The notes beneath the pieces are model-generated. The model made no database searches. It was not told the origin of the DNA and saw only the letters and a list, made by a program, of their open reading frames with translations. Made by a program: the position numbers and the translations under genes. A stretch of DNA of 37,918 nucleotides, taken from contig JAOAHY010000013.1 of the NCBI GenBank assembly GCA_026414995.1, positions 1 to 37,918 of the forward strand, read 5' to 3'. Positions 35,192-37,918 of this stretch are shown one piece after another; position 1 is the stretch's first letter, and each line of letters begins with the position of its first letter. This DNA comes from Caldisericia bacterium (GTDB taxonomy: Bacteria > Caldisericota > Caldisericia > B22-G15).

Positions 35192-37081
35192 ATGGAGAGT
35201 TTTGATGTAATTGTGGTTGGTGGAGGACATGCTGGTTGCGAAGCAGCGCTTGCCTCTGCAAGAATGGGGGCTAAAACACTACTATTAACAATAACAATAG
35301 AATTTATTGCACACCCTCCATGTAATCCAGCAATAGGTGGTGTTGGTAAAGCACAAGTTGTAAGGGAAGTTGATGCTTTAGGAGGAGAGATTGCAAAAAA
35401 TGCAGAAAGATCACTAACTCAAATTAAACTTCTAAATACAACAAAAGGACCTTCTGTTTGGTCATTGAGAGTTCAAATTGATAAAGCAAAATATAGAGAG
35501 GAGATGAGAAAAGTTATTGAAAATGAGAAAAATCTATATTTAAGACAGGGATTAGTTGAAGAACTTATAATAGATAAAGATAAAATTTCAGGGGTAATTA
35601 CAAAAACAGGTGAAGTATATTTAGGAAAAGCAATTATTTTAACTCCTGGAACCTTTTTAAGAGGTATAGTTCATATAGGAAAAGAGATGATTGAATCTGG
35701 AAGATGGGGAGAACTTCCATCAATTGGTTTAGCAGAATCTTTAAGAAGAATTGGTTTTTCAATTAAAAGATTTAATACAGGAACTACGCCAAGAGTAGAT
35801 ATTAATTCAATAGATCTTAAAAAACTTGAAATTGATGAAGGAGAAAAAATTCCTCTTTCATTTTCATTCGAAACTAATCCTAAAGTTTGGGAAATACAAC
35901 TACCATCTTATAAAGGTAAAACAAATGAAAACACAATTGAAGTTACTAGAAAATATCTAAATTTTGCACCCTCTGTTCTGGGGTTAATGGTTAAGGTTGG
36001 TCCAAGAACTTGTCCTTCAATTGAAGAAAAAGTAAGATGGTTTCCTGATAGAACAGAACACACATTTTTCCTTGAGAGAGAAGGGTTTAATACAAGTGAA
36101 ACTTATGTTCAAGGTATGTATATGAGTGTTCCATACGAATATCAAATTGAAATTTTAAAAACTCTTCCTGGATTTGAAAATGTAAAAGTAATAAGACCTG
36201 GTTATGCAATTGCATATGACCTTATAGATCCAAGAGAACTTCTTTCAACTCTTCAAACAAAAAAGTTTGAAAATCTTTTTCTTGCTGGACAAATAAATGG
36301 AACAACAGGATATGATGAAGCAGCAGGTCAAGGAATAATTGCTGGAATAAATGCAGCTCTTTTTGTTCAAGGAAAAAAACTTATTGTTTTAAAAAGAGAA
36401 GAAGCATATATAGGAGTAATGATTGATGATTTGATTAATAAGGGAATTGATGAACCCTATAGAATAACACCATCTCATGTTGAATATAGAATTTTATTAA
36501 GACAAGATAACGCAGATTTAAGATTAACTCCTATTGGATATGAAGTTGGTTTAATTAGTTTTGATAGATATAAAAAAGTTTTAGATAAAAAAGAAAAAAT
36601 TAACTCTCTATTAAATATTTTAATTAATAAAAAAATTACACCATCAATAGAAAACAATGAGCTTTTGAAATCAATAGAAGAAGATACAATAAATACACCA
36701 TATTCTCTTTTTGATCTTTTAAAAAGACCTTCATTTAATATTGAAAAACTTAAGAAAATATTCCCTGAAGCAGAAAATTTTTCAGATGATATTCTTTTTG
36801 AAGTGATGATAGAAGCAAAATATTTTGGTTATATTAAAAGACAACAAAGGGAGATTGAAGAGTTAAAAAAATATGAAAAAATAAGAATTCCTGAGGATAT
36901 AAATTATAATCTTGTCCCAAACCTTTCAAAACAAGCAATTGAAAGATTAACTTATTATAAGCCTAAAACATTAAAAGATGCAAAAGAGATTACAGGAGTT
37001 ACTCCAGCTGACCTTGTAAATTTAATTATGTATATTGAAAAAAAGGATTATAAACCAAAAGAAAAAGATTTTGATCAATAA
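35192..37081 (+). CDS. mnmG: tRNA uridine-5-carboxymethylaminomethyl(34) synthesis enzyme MnmG
   Basis: Together with MnmE it modifies U34 of several tRNAs. The 629 residues are the standard length. The FAD-binding V-V-G-G-G-H-A-G-C-E (about 8-17) is followed by the family motifs P-C-N-P-A-I-G-G-V-G-K (about 43-53), L-T-P-G-T-F-L-R-G (about 150-158) and A-G-Q-I-N-G-T-T-G-Y-D-E-A-A-G-Q-G (about 366-382), and by the C-terminal helical MnmE-interacting domain with Y-I-K-R-Q (about 548-552). No mnmE is beside it. gidA/mnmG is often found near oriC, as here (about 8 kb away). The 3' end overlaps the penicillin-binding protein gene by 7 bp. Confidence 0.97.
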   Translation: MESFDVIVVGGGHAGCEAALASARMGAKTLLLTITIEFIAHPPCNPAIGGVGKAQVVREVDALGGEIAKNAERSLTQIKLLNTTKGPSVWSLRVQIDKAKYREEMRKVIENEKNLYLRQGLVEELIIDKDKISGVITKTGEVYLGKAIILTPGTFLRGIVHIGKEMIESGRWGELPSIGLAESLRRIGFSIKRFNTGTTPRVDINSIDLKKLEIDEGEKIPLSFSFETNPKVWEIQLPSYKGKTNENTIEVTRKYLNFAPSVLGLMVKVGPRTCPSIEEKVRWFPDRTEHTFFLEREGFNTSETYVQGMYMSVPYEYQIEILKTLPGFENVKVIRPGYAIAYDLIDPRELLSTLQTKKFENLFLAGQINGTTGYDEAAGQGIIAGINAALFVQGKKLIVLKREEAYIGVMIDDLINKGIDEPYRITPSHVEYRILLRQDNADLRLTPIGYEVGLISFDRYKKVLDKKEKINSLLNILINKKITPSIENNELLKSIEEDTINTPYSLFDLLKRPSFNIEKLKKIFPEAENFSDDILFEVMIEAKYFGYIKRQQREIEELKKYEKIRIPEDINYNLVPNLSKQAIERLTYYKPKTLKDAKEITGVTPADLVNLIMYIEKKDYKPKEKDFDQ

Positions 37082-37918
37082 ATATAAAACTCTTTTTCAA
37101 AAACTCCTAATTTTTCACCATATATATTATAAACCTGAAATATTATTTTATGTTTTCCTATTTTTTTCTCTCTATATTTAAAAATAAATGGTTTCTCAGT
37201 TATTATTTCTTTCATAACACCATCTACTAAAACTATAATAGAAAAAGCATCTTCAGGTGGATCAATTAATGTAAAAATTATTAGTTCATTTGCTTTTGGT
37301 TTTTCTGGTTCAATTTGAATAAAACTTTCTTTTATCTCTTTTAATACAGATACTCTTAACCCACCTTTCCCTTTAAGAGTTCCATCTTTTCCCCAAAGAT
37401 AAACTGAAATATAGTATTCACCACTTTTTTCAGGATACCACATATATTTTAATGGTGGAGAATCTATAAAGGTTTTTTCACCATTTATATCAATTTCAAG
37501 AGTGTCACCAATTTTAAAATCTGTTTTTATTTCTAAATCTACCACCTCTTTTTCATATATTTTTTGAGGAACTATAATTTTTATTTCTACAAATTCATAA
37601 CCTAGACCTGTACAATAATTCTTTGGAATATCATCTGGATCATAAAATATTTTAAGAATTTTTTCTTCTTCAATAAGATTTTTAGGAGCAAGAAGTTTTT
37701 CATTTTCTTTACAAACATAAACTTTATATTCTCTATGATAATTACACACTGGAACACTTTTTCCTAAAATAAAAAGGTCAACTCTTCCACTTTTACAAAA
37801 TGAATTTTTAGTTAAACCTGTTTTAGTGCAGTAATTTCTATAAATAACTCTCTCTGGCCTTTCCCAATCAGTTGGATTTTTTATTTTTATAAGTTCTTTA
37901 AATATATTTCTCCATATC
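37075..37918 (-). CDS. C-terminal part of a class A penicillin-binding protein with extra beta-domains (5' end beyond window)
   Basis: The frame is open from its stop at 37075 to the right window edge, so at least 281 C-terminal residues are visible. A GTG at 37749 could be taken for a start, but coding clearly continues upstream of it. That upstream part reads I-W-R-N-I-F-K-E-L, P-T-D-W-E-R-P-E-R-V, C-T-K-T-G-L, C-K-S-G-R-V-D-L-F-I-L-G and P-V-C-N-Y-H. This matches the end of PBP1A-type transglycosylase/transpeptidases, where 'P-x-x-V-x-x-x-x-C-x-x-S/T-G ... C ... F-I-x-G-x-x-P-x-x-x-C' follows the transpeptidase domain. After about residue 90 of the visible part come two beta-sandwich-like domains (about 37075-37600). 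The catalytic domains lie outside the window. I infer a peptidoglycan-synthesis role on the outer face of the membrane. Confidence 0.7.
   Translation of the reverse strand, partial: IWRNIFKELIKIKNPTDWERPERVIYRNYCTKTGLTKNSFCKSGRVDLFILGKSVPVCNYHREYKVYVCKENEKLLAPKNLIEEEKILKIFYDPDDIPKNYCTGLGYEFVEIKIIVPQKIYEKEVVDLEIKTDFKIGDTLEIDINGEKTFIDSPPLKYMWYPEKSGEYYISVYLWGKDGTLKGKGGLRVSVLKEIKESFIQIEPEKPKANELIIFTLIDPPEDAFSIIVLVDGVMKEIITEKPFIFKYREKKIGKHKIIFQVYNIYGEKLGVFEKEFYIY

Noticed and set aside
37747-37749. GTG at 37749 as the start of a small hypothetical protein
   Set aside because: The same frame stays open to the window edge and encodes PBP1A-like C-terminal motifs upstream of this codon.

Overview
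This window is a strongly A+T-rich bacterial chromosome segment (estimated by eye, not counted). It is densely packed: the longest stretch without a gene is about 194 bp, at 27245-27438. I see no rRNA, tRNA, CRISPR array, insertion sequence or prophage. The gene set points to a low-GC anaerobe, perhaps a thermophile: a SCIFF peptide with its radical SAM maturase, PreTA-type and molybdenum-hydroxylase enzymes rich in Fe-S clusters, flavin-dependent thymidylate synthase ThyX, archease, and copper-amine-oxidase-like domains in a surface protein. SCIFF is best known from Clostridia, but I cannot assign the phylum from this sequence alone.

Layout. 1-4199 (minus strand): two secreted envelope proteins, the first cut by the left window edge. 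4302-16131 (plus strand): a divergent DnaB-like helicase, serS, the SCIFF precursor (51 aa, with only five cysteines) and its maturase, then a tightly coupled catabolic block of preT, preA, three subunits of a xanthine-dehydrogenase-family enzyme and an 8-oxoguanine-deaminase-like amidohydrolase. 16128-19101 (minus strand): dCTP deaminase, thyX, acetate kinase and archease. 19073-27244 (minus strand): the replication cluster dnaA-dnaN-recF-DUF721(DciA-like)-gyrB-gyrA. A probable oriC lies just upstream of dnaA, with four DnaA-box-like 9-mers, and a fifth sits between dnaA and dnaN. 27439-30475 (minus strand): recR, an Mrp/ApbC P-loop ATPase and a MATE transporter. 30590-33430 (plus strand): rplS, lepB, rnhB and a fucose-isomerase-like protein. 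33390-35157 (minus strand): two EamA/DMT transporters. 35192-37081 (plus strand): mnmG. 37075-37918 (minus strand): the C-terminal part of a class A penicillin-binding protein that runs off the right edge.

How the genes work together. The oriC/dnaA cluster supplies initiator, clamp, recombination factor, gyrase and a possible helicase loader, while the DnaB-like helicase lies about 20 kb away. The 8632-16131 block looks like a nucleobase catabolism operon: amino-purine deamination, molybdenum-dependent hydroxylation, and a PreTA flavin/Fe-S redox pair. Dcd and ThyX feed dTMP synthesis without a classical ThyA.

A recurring regulatory pattern is a clear TATAAT box 6-9 nt before the start codon with no Shine-Dalgarno sequence (dnaB-like, mnmG, both EamA genes). 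This suggests leaderless mRNAs at several operon starts, while many genes inside operons carry GGAGG-type sites. TTG starts backed by good ribosome binding sites occur at gyrA, thyX and mrp.
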